The notes beneath the pieces are model-generated. The model searched no databases, was not told the origin of the DNA, and saw nothing but the letters and a program-made list of their open reading frames with translations. A stretch of 64,000 bases of DNA from Arctopsyche grandis (taxonomy: Eukaryota; Arthropoda; Insecta; Trichoptera; Hydropsychidae): positions 21,851,001-21,915,000 of the forward strand of contig NC_135364.1 of assembly GCF_051622035.1 (NCBI RefSeq), written 5' to 3'. Made by a program: the position numbers and the translations under genes. Of this stretch, positions 26,145-39,044 are shown one piece after another; position 1 is the first letter of the stretch; every line of letters starts with the position of its first letter.

Positions 26145-26390
26145 CGAGTGCGGGCAAAATTGGCTTACATATGCATACATTACAACGCGTAATGATACGG
26201 CGCAATATTTCTCATCATGCGTGAATATTTCCACAGTGGCTAAGGAAAATTGGTTCTGATTGATACGGTGAAATGTACAATGTGAGTAGATCGTGTCGGT
26301 TACTGCTGTTAAGGATACGCCACGCACACATTACGGAACGTATGTATGTATATATGTGTCCATATAGAATAAAGAATATTTTTCGTATCC
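26145..26390 (-). repeat. Dispersed repeat F, 5' part
   Basis: The reverse complement begins CGAAAAATATTCTTTATTC, then has GACACA, TTCCGTAATGTG, AGCAGTAACCGACACGATCT and ATTGCGCCGTATC. It matches 39045-39402 and, less completely, 31240-31595. Confidence 0.7.
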
Positions 26391-27589
26391 GGTAAATAAA
26401 ATAAAATGGCTAAAAATTAAGAAAGAAAGTTCAAGACCCATGAATGAACTCTATTATACTTGTTTCAAATTCAGCAATGAATTAGTAATTATGAATAATT
26501 TTAAGGATGCTAATATTGTGATGCAGTGCATTGTAATGTTCGTTGTAACACGCTACAACATTCTAATTATTATTAGAAGACACAACATTCTTTATTGTGT
26601 CTGTGTTTTAGCATTCTACATATGTATGCAGATTTGGAGCGAAAATTTTACAACAGTTCAAATTGGCAACTGACTGTCTGATTGCATACAAACTTTCAGT
26701 AAATAAAATATACAAATTACATCAACGACCGGTTCGTTCGTTCGTATCAATTTAAAAGCATGCACTTAATTGATTTTTCGTCGAGCTGTGCATAAATTCT
26801 GTGATCGATTACATGCAATCCAATTTGCATAGGTTGCCATAAATTGTGCGCTTCTGTTTAGCATGCGTCGAGTACTCAAGAACACGATTTCCCATGCGAA
26901 TTATTAATATACCATTAGGTATATTAAAACCCCTTTTTATTTTCATACATTAAAGGTATGTATCTACAAAGTAGCACAAATGATATTTTCTTTTTAGAAG
27001 GCCGTCTTTTTATAACTTTATGGATTCATTAATGGAAATATTAATTGTCGATACACATTTACGCGACTTTTGTCACGTCAGTTCGTCGAACGTTCCGTGT
27101 GAAAAGAATGCGAGTCTTTCTTGTTATTTTTCACACGAACCTCGTCTGTAGTGTATGTATGTAGACTTCGTAGCAGAAGCTTTATAGTTAATTAACGTCT
27201 AACCGCGTGAAAGACGGAAAAAACGTAGGAAATTATTCCCGTATTGCCCGCATGTTATTTGAAATAATTAAACAGACGCATTGAACGGTGGGATGTGCCA
27301 TAATTGAATGGATTATCTACTTTTTTTTTGTTTGTAAGTCACTCGGGCGCGAAGCAAGCATTTACTTTTTGTTTTCAGAACGGTTATGAAATGTCAGTCG
27401 ATCGTTACTTTTGCTGTAAACGTTCTGGCATACCTTTTGAATGATTTAATTGACGGTGAAAATTTAAATTTTTGGCTGATTATGTTCCATAATCAGCAAA
27501 TACTTTTTACTATTCTGAAATTATTTTGAAACTTATTTACTCTAAATTCAAACTGTATCATTAAATGAAATGGATTGTCTCTCTAATTT
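26391..27589. other. AT-rich sequence, nothing recognised
   Basis: No coding frame, repeat family or RNA gene that I could support. Confidence 0.3.
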
Positions 27590-28099
27590 GTATATAATTT
27601 CGAAATAGACTTTGTATGTATGTATGTTTGTTTGGTTCGTAAAATCCGTAACATTCAATTTAATAAAAAAACAAATGAATATTCAAATAAATTTAAGAAA
27701 AATAAAACTATTCAAATAAATTTAATAAAATGTTTACTATTAGATTGGCCATGCTTAAGCGATTTATATTACAAATACCGAACGGAGCCGGGTAAAAACA
27801 CTAGTAATATATGTATAATTTCAAGAGACTTTGTATGTATGTGTGTAAGTTTTGGATCGTAGAATCCGTGACGAATCTAATTTTCCATGACGACTATATC
27901 GATATCGATTTCGAATTCGATTCCTTTTTCAGTTCCGGATCAGGATTCCTGTTTCAGTTCCGGATCCCCATTCCTTTCTCAGTTCCGGAACCGGATTCCT
28001 GTTTCAGTTCCAATTCCGATTTCAGTTCCGATTCCCGGTTCCAATTTCAGTTCTGATTCCCTTATATTATATATAAAAAAAAACATGATTGGCTGTCGT

Positions 28100-28285
<186 letters not shown>

Positions 28286-28600
28286 CGAAAGAGACTTTGT
28301 GAGTTTGTATCTTTGGTTGGGACCTTCGTAGACAAAACAAAGTTTCTATGACGACAATTCAATTGGTTGAATATTATATTTGTTTCGATTCAAATAGATT
28401 TAATAAAAAAACAAATGAATATTTACTATTAGATTCGCCATATTTACGCTGTTTATATTACAAATATTGAGCGCAGCCGGGTAAAACAACTAGTAAATTT
28501 AATAAAAAAAACAAATCGGAAACAAAATGGTTACTATTAGATTAGCCATGTTTAAGCGGTTTATATTACAAATAAATTAATTAATTAAATTAAACAAAAT

Positions 28601-31239
28601 GTTATCAATTTGATTACACAATGTAGAGACATCTATGGATATATATTTAAAGTTTTTATTAAAACATTAAATTATTTTTTTAGCAGTGACATCTCTCGAA
28701 TAAAATAAAAACAATTTATGGCGCATTTTTCAAATAACTGTCATTTGTTTTTTTTATGAAAATTTTCTTTCGAACAAATCGATTACTAAAATGGCAGCTT
28801 TTAGTTTTTCTTATAAATGACTTAGATGGTCTTATTTGAAGTTCAAAATTTATATTACAGTTTACATTTTTTAATTTGAACAAATAATTACTTTTCAATA
28901 ATTATATGCAACTTTTATTTGAGAAATTCATGCCACATTATTCAAGTGCAAGGCGTCAAAAGCAAGATGATTCTTAGAATAATATAGTCTCAACGGAGAT
29001 ATAGGAGGCTTGTCTTCACGGTGAGGAGGATGGTAGAGAGATGATGGATACGGTGACGGATAACGGGAAGCGCAATTGTTACTTCTGGTTCAACGCACCA
29101 GAGGAAGTTGGTGAAAGATTTGCGGATACGACTTTACTCGCCATCAAACCTGTTTGCACCGAACGAACGGTTACACCACAATAAAACACTCGAATGCTAG
29201 CAGACTAGCTGTGTACAGTGGTGGTAGTACGGGACTTTCGAACAACGAACATTTCAATCTGCACTGCACCACCACTAATTTACCATAGTAAGGTACTCAC
29301 TCATATCTCCTCATCTGCAGTCGCAAGATTTCATCGACTTGTGTGGGTTCTACATAGTGCCACAAAGCATACAGACATACAATTGATAGTTCAAACGGAC
29401 ATTGGTATACATGAAGCATTACAGTTGATGTCAACACCCTGGTCTTCAGTACTACCATAAGTGGTTGGTTCAAATTTTAACCGAAAAATCGGTTAAAATT
29501 GTTGTTAAATCGGAAACAGTGTGCTATTTGAACACTTGTTCAATTTCTTCAGTGATCGTAACGATACGCAAAACGGTATATTGTACCAGCAAGTAAGTGT
29601 CCACCAGTACCGTGGGTGTGCAGAAGAAGCAGGTGGCAATCAGAGGCTGTTGGTGAATGTTGGAGACGTCAATGATTACGGTCGGATCACAGTCACTCAA
29701 ACTGGGCACACGTGCCTTTGATAACCTGACACATCGTCTTGGAAAATTGCATCGATTTGATCCGTTATTGCCTTTAAAGTCAGATTTCCTACATGCGAGT
29801 ATACTTATCTTGTCACTTGTGAAACTAATCACGTATGAATATTTATCCGTCATACCTACTATGTATGTATTTCTTGAATACACATATGCATATGAACATT
29901 CAATTGAAAATAGTCGGATGAAATGTGGTGCTCTTTATTTTTAGTTGGTCTTCTTTATTTTTGATAAATCATATTGAAAATATACAAAGACATATCAAAG
30001 CTGGAATTTGAGGAAAAAATCTAAAGGTTTTTGAATATTTTGATCCTCTTATTCTTAACATTCGGAACAAATAATAAAAAAAGAACTATGAGGCAAGTAT
30101 ATAAAGAAGCATATCTTAAAGTTGACCTAGTTGAGGTTGAATTTTAACTTGCACTCAAGTTGCTATGCAAGTAAAATCTACTGAATTTGCTAAGCAACTC
30201 CAAGATCAACCTGATTTGATTAATTTACGTAAGTGACAAACTTACATATACGATTCATCTAATCTATGTATGTATGTATGTATGTACATATGTAAGTACT
30301 TGCGTCCTATACATATGTATGTATATAATAAAAATGTGCGGAAGCTTGTTACTTTATTTTAATTACGTACAATGTCTAGAGATATTTTTAGTGCTATTAT
30401 TAAAAATTACTGTTAATATTTAAATAGTTATTAATGAAAATATACTTATCCGTAAAGCATTAAGCGTAACTGAAAAATAAATTATGATAATATAACAGAG
30501 ACTGTTTATTTTATTTTGACGAAAAGTTCTAGCAATATGTGTATATATGCTAGAGTTAATCAATCCAAAGTCCAAACGTATAAATTTTGAAGTAAATTTG
30601 TATGTAAAAAGTAACGATGCGATGGCTCGAAATTTCCGTACGTGTCATTAACTGAAACTATTTAGGGAAATTTATATGTAAATAGTAAACGTGAAAGTTT
30701 TTATAATTGAATTTCCTTTATGTATGTATGTACATACATATATATTCCACAGGTTTCGGTAATTTTATTCTCGAATAAAATCATGCGAAGTTTAACTAGG
30801 GAACGAATTCCACTGTTGATGTTTACATATGTATATATTTATAGTGATTCGAATCAATATGTACGATCGGAAAAACTAGACCACATTTATCATAATTACA
30901 TACGACGTAACACTGAACAATAAAATTACTAGAACAATAAATGAAACGTCTGTATTGGAAAATTATATTTTTATTTGAAATCCTCGTATTCAGACTAATG
31001 TTTGAAACTTATACGCTAAATGGAAGTTAATCCAAGTACATATGTATATGCAGAAAAGTTCGAAAATTTGTTTGATTGAAAATGAATTTGAAGAAAATGG
31101 ACATGCGAATGAGAAGCATGAGCTACACAATACATACATACATATACATATAATATGAGTATTCAAAATGAACTTGGGAAATAATTTTTGAACAAATGTT
31201 AATTTATAATAGTACAGCACAGACCGGCCCGTAAACAGC
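28601..31239. other. Intergenic; GC-richer patch at about 29010-29800
   Basis: Mostly AT-rich without recognised elements. The patch 29010-29800 has overlapping open frames on both strands (for example 29883-29524 minus, 29521-29721 plus), but I recognise no domain in any of them. They may be relics of coding DNA or chance. Confidence 0.3.
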
Positions 31240-31595
31240 AGTTCGAAAAATATTCTTTTGTACATTTTATATAGACACATTCATATGTTCCGTAATATGT
31301 ACGTGGCGTATTCGAAACAACAGTAACCGACACGATCACTCGTACTAACGAAAGTGCTGTCATGCATATGAATATTTTCGGAAACTTCAAATTGTGACAA
31401 TATTCACTTGACGATACGACGCAATATTATGCCGTATCGTCGCGCTTTGTAATGTAAGGTGATTTTGTCTTGCACTCTTCCAAAACGAGCATGAACGTGC
31501 TGAAACGGGCGGTGCTGTATAGTATGAATAGAAGTAGTCTTTTTCGTGCAGCGCTATGCCGAGCTGTTGACGCGAAGTGCTGGATAATTTTCTAA
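31240..31595 (+). repeat. Dispersed repeat F, uninterrupted copy
   Basis: Runs from GAAAAATATTCTTTTGTAC through GTTCCGTAATATG, AACGAAAGTGCTG and CGCAATATT to GCGGTGCTGTATAGTA and GTGCTGGATAA. Unlike the other two copies it has no insertion between TTCCAAAACGAGCATGAAC and GGGCGGTGCTG, so it serves as an empty site. Class unknown. Confidence 0.7.
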
Positions 31596-31770
31596 TTTCG
31601 TCCACTCATCTTCCTTTTGCACCTTTGTATTCTCTCGGATACCATTCTAGCACTTCTTTTGTTCATCTTTTGTCGATTCTTCTAGCCTTTGGTTCGCCTA
31701 TTGCCATTTCAATCTCGTTACTCTATCCACTATGTCAACTACCCTTGTCATACTTCTCACCCCCGTGTTC
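31596..31770 (-). mobile_element. RTE-like LINE 3' fragment
   Basis: TCGTCCACTCATCTTCCTTTTGC...GATACCATTCTAGCACTTC...CTATCCACTATGTCAACTACC parallels 57195-57350. The minus strand gives the WMDEIRKL-like piece seen at the C-terminus of RTE ORF2. Confidence 0.5.
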
Positions 31771-31824
31771 CGCTTCCTGTCTTTCCTCGCATTAAGCGTT
31801 CCATATTTCATATAATATATATTA

Positions 31825-32051
31825 TCGTTATATTTGAAAGTGTCGGAAGTCCAATTTTTAGTTGGACTTAATTCACAAATTGTAATCGCTTATTTTAATT
31901 CGATATTTCCAGAATCTTGGAAAACCAAAATAAACATCCACCAATATTTTTAAATATTGTAAAACGCAAAACATTATATTTAATGTTTTGCGAGATATTT
32001 CTCAAAATTAAGAAAAGTGGACTTACACCACTTTCAATTATAACAGCTTAT
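31825..32051. mobile_element. MITE of the GAGC(C/T)GTTATA family, copy 1
   Basis: The left end, CGTTATATTTGAAAGTG..GGAAGTCCA, mirrors the right end, TGGACTTACACCACTTTCAATTATAACAGCT. The interior, AATTCACAAAT...TTATTTTAATTCGATATTTCC, is shared with copies at 35876-36036 (shortened) and 55281-55527. Confidence 0.7.
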
Positions 32052-32054
32052 ATT

Positions 32055-32155
32055 CATAAGTTAAATATTATAGATGTCGCTCAAGGGCAACCTGATAACG
32101 GCATCATAGAAAAATATAAAATTGGGTCTATCAACTATGTCGCTTTTCCCAAAGT
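32055..32155 (+). repeat. 100-bp repeat, frame IDVAQGQPDNGI
   Basis: About 90 bp is shared with the minus strand at 44038-43950. The same frame in both reads IDVAQGQPDNGI followed by KYKIGSI, with synonymous changes in the central 12 codons. Origin unknown; possibly a relic of a transposon protein. Confidence 0.5.
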
Positions 32156-32386
32156 ACATATAATTTAAATAAATAATAATTACATGAAAATACACCTCTC
32201 ACCGCTGGAGTCCATCTACGAATTCCGTGCCGCACTTTTGAGTGCATCCTTACCATTACTGTTTTGTACAAAAATAGTCATTTTTAGCGGCATTTCAACG
32301 GGAGATATGAACGGAATTCGGGCGCCCGTCATGTACAGTATAAACCTACAAACCCTTTCTCATATGCCGATCTCTCACGCCAACTT

Positions 32387-33216
32387 GATTTTGATTTTTA
32401 AATGCTTTTTATTATTACGAAATTATGTTCACAATACATCTTATATCTATTTTAATAGCTACTGATCTAATGATCATTTTCTATTTTACAATTTAATTTA
32501 ATTTGGTTAGTAATCACAGTATTATATTATTCTAATGTTAATCTAAAGCATAATAGGAAAAAGAGCTCAAAAACCTATTTACAATCCTTATAAATGTTCA
32601 TAATACATCTAATACATAATATTAATTAAAGACTCTCTAAAGTCGATGACCTAAAGCAGATTGTGTTTAGGTAATCTGTGTTTATACCTGAAGGGTATAG
32701 ACATTTTGTTGTAATCACCGAGACTCTTCACAAGTGTGTTAGTATGGTTATTAGTGATTCTGTCATAGAATCTACTGGTTAGTTTGTTAGTGATGTCTGT
32801 AACAAACGGAATATTATATATGGCATGCAGTTTTTTCAGATTAGTATATATGGGTGTATTATAAATTATTTTTAGGGATTTATTTTGTATTACTTGGAGC
32901 TTGGAAAGGTTAGTATTCGAGGCGTTATTCCATACAGGTGAAGCATAGGTTAATAATGGTAATATGAGCGCGCGATATAATTTTATTTTATTTAGCGTTG
33001 ATAAAGAACTATGGCGATTAAATATTGGATATATTGAGGATATACCCCGCATCGCCTTGCATTTCGCTGCCTCAATGTGAGGTGCCCATCTCATTCTTTT
33101 ATCACACGTTACTCCTAAATATTTTATTACTGACTGCCATTTCAGACTTTCTCCAGAGGGGATTTTCAGATCTGAACTTGGCTTATGCTTTCTAATACTA
33201 AAGAATATGGCGTCTG
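32387..33216 (-). mobile_element. 5'-truncated LINE (Jockey-like) with 12-bp target duplication
   Basis: The frame 33220-32651 encodes the end of a reverse transcriptase (KYLGVTCDKRMRW, HIEAAKCKAM, LTYASPVWNNAS, RFYDRITNNH) and ends in a stop. A 3' UTR ending AAAAATCAAAATC follows. TCACGCCAACTT occurs exactly on both sides (32375-32386 and 33217-33228), which marks the target duplication. The ORF is open but lacks the endonuclease and the catalytic YADD part, so it is dead. A 3' copy of the same family is at 62581-62972. Confidence 0.85.
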
Positions 33217-33228
33217 TCACGCCAACTT

Positions 33229-34111
33229 AAAATATAACGGCTCATATGTATGTATTTCATATTTGAAAAAAGTAGTTTAATCGGGCTTAAAGTTGTAAAA
33301 GGAGATCGAAACAGAAATCAGATTCGGAGTTCAGGCCACGAATACAAAACAATAAATAAATTATGAAATTATGAAAATGTATGGAATACAATAGGCGAAA
33401 GTTACCCAAGATATTAAGGAATGAATTTTGATTGACTGTGCAACAGCAACTGACGAGCTACTGCACTCATTTAGTATTGTGTTCAGTACGACATCATTTT
33501 GTATAGGACTTTCTATTTTTCCTTCACAATGAAAGGTTTTCCATGCTTAGCCAAGGTGTTGGTCTGTGGGTGCGTTCGTTGCGCTTCGCTGTCCTCTTCC
33601 TGAACGAACACACATGATTTATTTATGATGGTCGTAGATTATGCGAGCCTCTCGGGCGGCCACAATAATTTTATAATTAATTTAATTCAAGCTGAAGAAC
33701 AAACAGGTCCCGTGGAGACTGATCCGTGTCGTGCGAACAATGGTCGCGCTACGGTGAACACCCTGAATTAGACGAGAGAGAGATAGGTGTTACACCTCAT
33801 ATGAACATATTTATACCTACTCATGTGGCGTACGTTAACCCTTAAACGACGGCCAATCAAAACTTTGTTACCGTATGAACGTGTAGGTAATCTTAAGTAG
33901 TAACGTGATTCCTATGATTTTACCACCAGTTGGTTTCCAATCAAATTTAGAATATACATATATCAATGTTACAGATTTCAATCATAATTATAATCCCGCC
34001 CTAAATATCAGTCTTAGTGGAATATGTTGTAATGATGTAATGCAATGATGATTACGATTTCAATCAAAATTATGATCCCGATTTTAGTTAGTATAATTAA
34101 GTATGGCTTAA
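33229..34111. other. Intergenic, nothing recognised
   Basis: Begins with a right-end fragment of the GAGC(C/T)GTTATA MITE (to about 33250). A TTAACCCTTAAACGACGGCC at 33836 resembles a piggyBac-like end, but no partner end was found. Confidence 0.3.
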
Positions 34112-34495
34112 TGGTAGCGTGTATATTTAGCACCAAGTGATCAGTGAGTTCCATCCGCCATACTGCTGGTTAGATTTGGGGGTATTTGTGACTCCAAATC
34201 GATCGTTTCTTATCAGAGTTTGCCAAATTTATCTGATCATTTTTGAAACCGTTCCTCAAAATTGGCAAAAAATTATCACAAATTTTCTGTATTTATTGTG
34301 TGTATAATTTTTAAAAATTATGTACAAATCTAAATCCACAGATGTCCCAATGGATTAATTCTGTAATTAATTAATTGATTGTTATTTCTTCAACTTCTGG
34401 AAATACAGTGATTTATGTAGTAATAAAATGCTGCATTGTTTAGAATTAATTGTCCAGGAAGGCGCATTGGGGTCTTCCTGTCAAGCCTTCCTGGT
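34112..34495 (+). mobile_element. SINE, hairpin-tailed family
   Basis: A degraded tRNA-like head (GGCTTAATGGTAGCGTGTA) is followed by the family body GTGACTCCAAATCGATCGTTTC and TATCAGAGTTTGCCAA. The 3' end is a stem-loop, CCAGGAAGGC...GCCTTCCTGG. Confidence 0.75.
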
Positions 34496-34838
34496 ATATA
34501 TCTATGTAAAAATAAAAATAAAAATAAAATATTAAATATTGCTTAAAGCCTTGGGTCGCTTTAAGTAATGTATTTACGTATGAAATGATATAAAGGCGAT
34601 TTAAATTTCCAACGTTGACCAAACCGCGCAAAATAGCAAAGTTTCAAAACTGTAGGAAAAGATACTGAATCGTTTGCGAAGTAAACCTTCGAAGAGTCTT
34701 GTAAAAAGGCGACAAAAATGAAGATCGCGTAACTATGTATATATTTCCTCAGCCTCCAATCATTCCGTTTTTTCAATGTTTTCTTATATTTATTTATTTT
34801 ATTTGCATACATATAGGTTCATATGTATGTATATATAA

Positions 34839-35120
34839 CCAGGAAGGCCTAACAGTTAAATCTCAATGCGCCTTCCTGGTCAATTAAAAACAGTGCATCA
34901 CAGAGGCATCTATGGATAAATTTGCAGCATTTCATAAATCAGCGAATTCGTAAACTCGAATTTTGGAAGAAATATATAGGACAGGGTTACCAATTTGTTG
35001 GAATCGTTTCAATGAAATCAAAAAAATTGGCAAACTCTAATAAGTAACAATCGACGAATCCAAGGAATAAAGGCAGGGCTTGAACCCGTGACCACCCAAT
35101 TGAAAGCATTACACGCTTAT
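34839..35120 (-). mobile_element. SINE, hairpin-tailed family
   Basis: Reverse orientation: the 3' stem-loop CCAGGAAGGC...GCCTTCCTGG is at 34839-34881. A shortened body with the ACAATCGAC piece follows. Box B (GGGTTCAAGCCC on the minus strand) is near 35080. It faces the copy at 34112-34495 tail to tail. Confidence 0.75.
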
Positions 35121-35875
35121 ATGTATGTTATGTATAATAAATTAGTACTATGTAGTGTTGTGACCGTTGATATTTCAAAGGGTGGTTTTAGAAAGTAATT
35201 GATACATGAATGACACCTAAAGCTATTGTCGTTAGCATTTTCGTCATGCTTGGTCAATTCGCAACGACCCCTAACACCAACCTCCGCATCGTTATCTCAT
35301 ATTCCATCCCCAAACTCTCACCCGTCCGTCCATATATAAATAATAATGTGTATATGACTTCGTCAGTGGACACTGCACAATCTCTTGCATTCTTATGAAC
35401 TTTGAAATCTCCATGGATGTCCATGCAAAAAACATACAAATATCCATTCCGTTTTCGTATACATATATTATTATGTATATAATGCAATATCAACTATGTA
35501 TGTACTTATTTAGTGAAAAATTAAACGAAAATATAATACAGCATATTTGCATAAAGTAACCGAAAAATAATCAGTAATTTTTGGAAATTTCGCTCCATTT
35601 GCATTCCGCCAAGGTGACCATCGCGATTTTTATCGTATTTTTTATTTGTAAATTTATGTATGCTTTTGTTTCAAGAGGCTCTTAGACTCATAAAACGTGG
35701 TCCTCAAATTTAATTATTAATAAAAAATCATTTACCACTCGAATTAATAAAAAAAAGTATTGAGATATAAAACCAATCCTTGTAAACGTAGTGAAATATA
35801 AAACTGACCCAATAGATACATGAAAAAAATGTATAATTTTATCTTATAAAATTCACATAGATAATTGAGCCGTTA
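35121..35875. other. Intergenic, nothing recognised
   Basis: AT-rich; no frame or repeat that I could support. Confidence 0.3.
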
Positions 35876-36036
35876 TATTTAAAAGTGGTAAAAATCCACC
35901 TTTCTTTATTTCGAGAAATATCTCGCAAAACATAAAATACATATAATGGGAAGCGTTTAAAAATATTTAAAAAAATACGTTTGTTCTACTTTTCCGAGAT
36001 TCTGGTAATTCTACTTTTCCAAGATTCGAACAGCTC
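35876..36036. mobile_element. MITE of the GAGC(C/T)GTTATA family, short copy
   Basis: Starts GAGCCGTTATATTTAAAAGTGG and ends CAGCTC, flanked by AATT on both sides. The interior is shorter than in the copies at 31825-32051 and 55281-55527. Confidence 0.6.
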
Positions 36037-36247
36037 AATTATTTATGTATAAGTATTTTAAAGCAATAAAATACCACAAGCAATATAAAAAGCATCTGAA
36101 TATTTATTCCAATATTCACTTTTGGCACAAAAATGATAGATTTTGAGTTATGTATAAACTGCAAAAGCGAAACATCTGTAAAATGTAGGCATTTTTTTAA
36201 ATGCTCATACATAGCTCATATTTTGTTTCTTTTCTGTTACATTTTTG

Positions 36248-36310
36248 ACCATTGTAGCGCATTAGGAATTCCTGTAATGCCACAATGGTCCAAACTGTAA
36301 ATAAACAAAT
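36248..36310 (+). repeat. Terminal stem-loop of a SINE/LINE-like repeat
   Basis: GACCATTGTAGCGC...ATGCCACAATGGTC forms a long dyad, followed by CAAACTGTAAATAAA. The same tail (GGATTCCTGTAATGCTACAA, TGGTCCAAACT, AAATAAA) occurs at 41426-41475 inside a SINE-like repeat. Confidence 0.55.
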
Positions 36311-37524
36311 ATCATAAACGATAATAAATCAACAATAATCATTGTCATATTCGAATTCAGTGGGTCAAACTTATTCTAAACTGATTAATCTCTACTTCGG
36401 TAATTTTTTTTTGTTCCTTGGTGTAATTAAATACCTTCAATAAGATGTAAATGAATTATTTTTTCACGATATAAATATAATATGTACATACATATGAATG
36501 TAAATACCAAAATTAAATATGTCACACTTTGTTAGACTCCATTTAAATTTAACTGTTTTTAATCTTATTATAATTTTTTTATTTTCTTATTCTACTTTTT
36601 CCCCAATTCCCCAATCTTATTCTACTCTTTCCAGAAAAATCTGTCTCTCGATATTTTAACTTGAATCGTTACCTTTTGAGTTCCGTCCTCTGATATCCTC
36701 TCAGTATTACTCGCTAATTTAAACTCTACATAGTAGTTTACATATGGGTTAATTGCAGTTTCTGGATTTATTCAGATTTAATAAACTTTGTTAATTACAT
36801 ACATATGTATGCTCGTTCATTAAAGAAGGTAAATGTATATTTTCGTCTTTTGGATGTAATCGTACCTACACATAATTCGGTTCATAAAACTCATCGCACT
36901 TGGAAATATGTTTAACAATTTTTTTAAAATTAAAACTAGCGATAAAGTAAGCGAGCTTTAAATTCTTGAAAAGCTCTAGTATAAAAAACAATTTTGAGCA
37001 GAAAAGCGTAATTTAAAGTTGCGTTCCGCCACGATAACTTCAGATCGTTAACATAACGCTTAACCGTACTATTATTATTGCGCATAAACAAATCCTACGG
37101 TCAGGGGAGTACAAGTGACGGGCCGCGAGCAGCAGATGACTATCGCGAATAATTAATTAATGCGGAAAGTACGTACATACGTGCATATAAATAAGAGATT
37201 GAAGAAATTTCATGAGATTTTTGTGCTAATTTCGCGAGTCGGACTCGTATCGTTTGGATTCGCAGTGTTGGAAATAATTTAATCGACGATCCATTTAATG
37301 CACTTGGTAAATGTCGTGGAAAAACATCGGTTTCCTTTTATTTATTAATTATTGCATTCATTTATGATGATTCGGTATTTAAATTATAGTTTCACATAAT
37401 CGAGAATTTATTCATTGCATAAATGTTATATATGTACATATCTAGATATCATATCATTCGATTTGCTGGAACTGTTCGGAAAGTTTGTGTAATGTGGTGA
37501 TTTAAATCGGTCTAGACTATAGAC
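36311..37524. other. Intergenic, nothing recognised
   Basis: AT-rich, no supported feature. Confidence 0.3.
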
Positions 37525-37697
37525 CAGTGGTTCTTAACCTTATTGGAGGTACTGACCCCCATCAGTTTCGTATGCGCATTCACCGAACCCTTCTTAATTG
37601 GAACACGAATCATATGATTCAGGTGTGTGTCTTGACTTCCCTGAGACTGACTCACCGAACCCCTGGGGTTCGATCGAACCCAGGTTAAGAACCACTG
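37525..37697. mobile_element. hAT-like MITE, 173 bp
   Basis: Terminal inverted repeats CAGTGGTTCTTAACCT (16 bp, exact) with internal CACCGAACCC repeats. The flanking 8-mers, CTATAGAC and CTCTAGAT, agree at six of eight, so the duplication is eroded. The style matches short hAT derivatives found in many animals. Confidence 0.8.
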
Positions 37698-37879
37698 CTC
37701 TAGATAAACGGATGATATGATGATTCCTGCATTAATGTGAATATATTTTATTGGTATAATTTTTTTAACGAAGAACATCTCCGGTCAATATTACTTTATT
37801 GAGTTGTAATTCTGATGTCGTGATATTTTAGGGTCTATGTAGGGTAAATGTAGGTATATTACATTTTACATACATATAT

Positions 37880-38336
37880 ATGCCAGAAAGGCCTAACAGG
37901 ACAACCCCAATGCGCCTTGGCCAATTACAAACATCGATATACAATTTTTAACAACACATAATATGTATGTATATACAGACATCTATGGATAATTTTTGAT
38001 AAACTTACATTTTCAGAGCATTTTTTTTTAATAATCCGTCAAATTTCGAGATGCTTTAGAAACTCAAGATATTTATGTACAAATTGGCAGGATTTTTAAA
38101 CGAATCAGCGAAATTCGAAATGTTGAAAACTCGAAAATTTGTGACAAAATCGGTAAAGGCTACCATTTGTTGGAACCGTTTCAATGAAAATCAGATACAT
38201 TGACTAACTCTGATAGGAAACGATCGACCTGGAGTCACAACCAAAGTCTGGCCAGCAGCAACCAGTGGGATTTGAACCCGTGACCACTATATTTGAAAGC
38301 ATATATGCTAACCACTAGTCTACGCTGCTGGTTAAA
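37880..38336 (-). mobile_element. SINE, hairpin-tailed family, long copy
   Basis: On the minus strand the head reads AGCAGCGTAGACTAGTGG, TTAGCATAT, then GGTCACGGGTTCAAATCCC (box B). The body, GTGACTCCAGGTCGATCGTT and TCCTATCAGAG, follows, and the 3' end GGCCAAGGCGCATTGGGG...AGGCCTTTCTGG is an eroded stem-loop. This is the best preserved head of the family. Confidence 0.8.
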
Positions 38337-39044
38337 GGTATATTTATGCGATAAATTTTTATTGCTCTTCGAGTGTCTGATTAATTCTCATTCAATTTTA
38401 ATTCATTGACCTTTAGGCTTAAATGGAACTTGATAATAATAAATTTTCAATGAATTAATGAATTAAATCACCTTTTTAGTAACAGAAACTAAGAAAATAA
38501 AAGCAACTTTCTGTGTCAACATTTTTTACTGACACACAGGAAGACGTGCCAACGCAGAAAAAAATGCTTTTACAAGTTTCGTTTTCATATAACGCATTTT
38601 CTATGTGTTTTAAAATTGATTATTAAGACATGGTACTATTGGTTTTAAAGAATGGACGTGAATATCACCAATTTAATTTTGTTTGTCTTGGGAAAGTTAA
38701 ATAGACACCAGCATTTAGCGTTTCTGGATCTATTTTTATACGAAAATGTGTTGTAAAAAATCCCATATTTCACCTAAAACTGTCAACAACTCTAAAATAA
38801 GTTCTGAATGTACTGAGGTTAACTAATTCTGTAAAATTTACGGTGTGATTCTCGTCTCAAGGATACGCTCTACGAAATCGTATTTTTTGTTCTGTTCCCG
38901 TTCGCTAAGCGTGAGATTTACACAGCCGACAATGTTTTGACTTTAATTAATATTTGCTTTAAATTAGCTTCGTTTCTAAACACGAACAAATTAATTAATA
39001 TAAAACTTTATACAATGTGTATCATTCGAAAATTATATCAATAT
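38337..39044. other. Intergenic, nothing recognised
   Basis: AT-rich, no supported feature. Confidence 0.3.

Noticed and set aside
27920..28065. Repeated FSSDS-type frames
   Set aside because: They come from a GATTCC/TTCAGTTCCGG minisatellite, not a gene.
29524..29883. 119-aa minus-strand frame
   Set aside because: No recognised motif, and open frames of similar length occur on the other strand. Evidence is too thin to call a gene.
33836..33856. TTAACCCTTAAACGACGGCC as a piggyBac-like end
   Set aside because: No matching inverted end followed by TTAA was found nearby.
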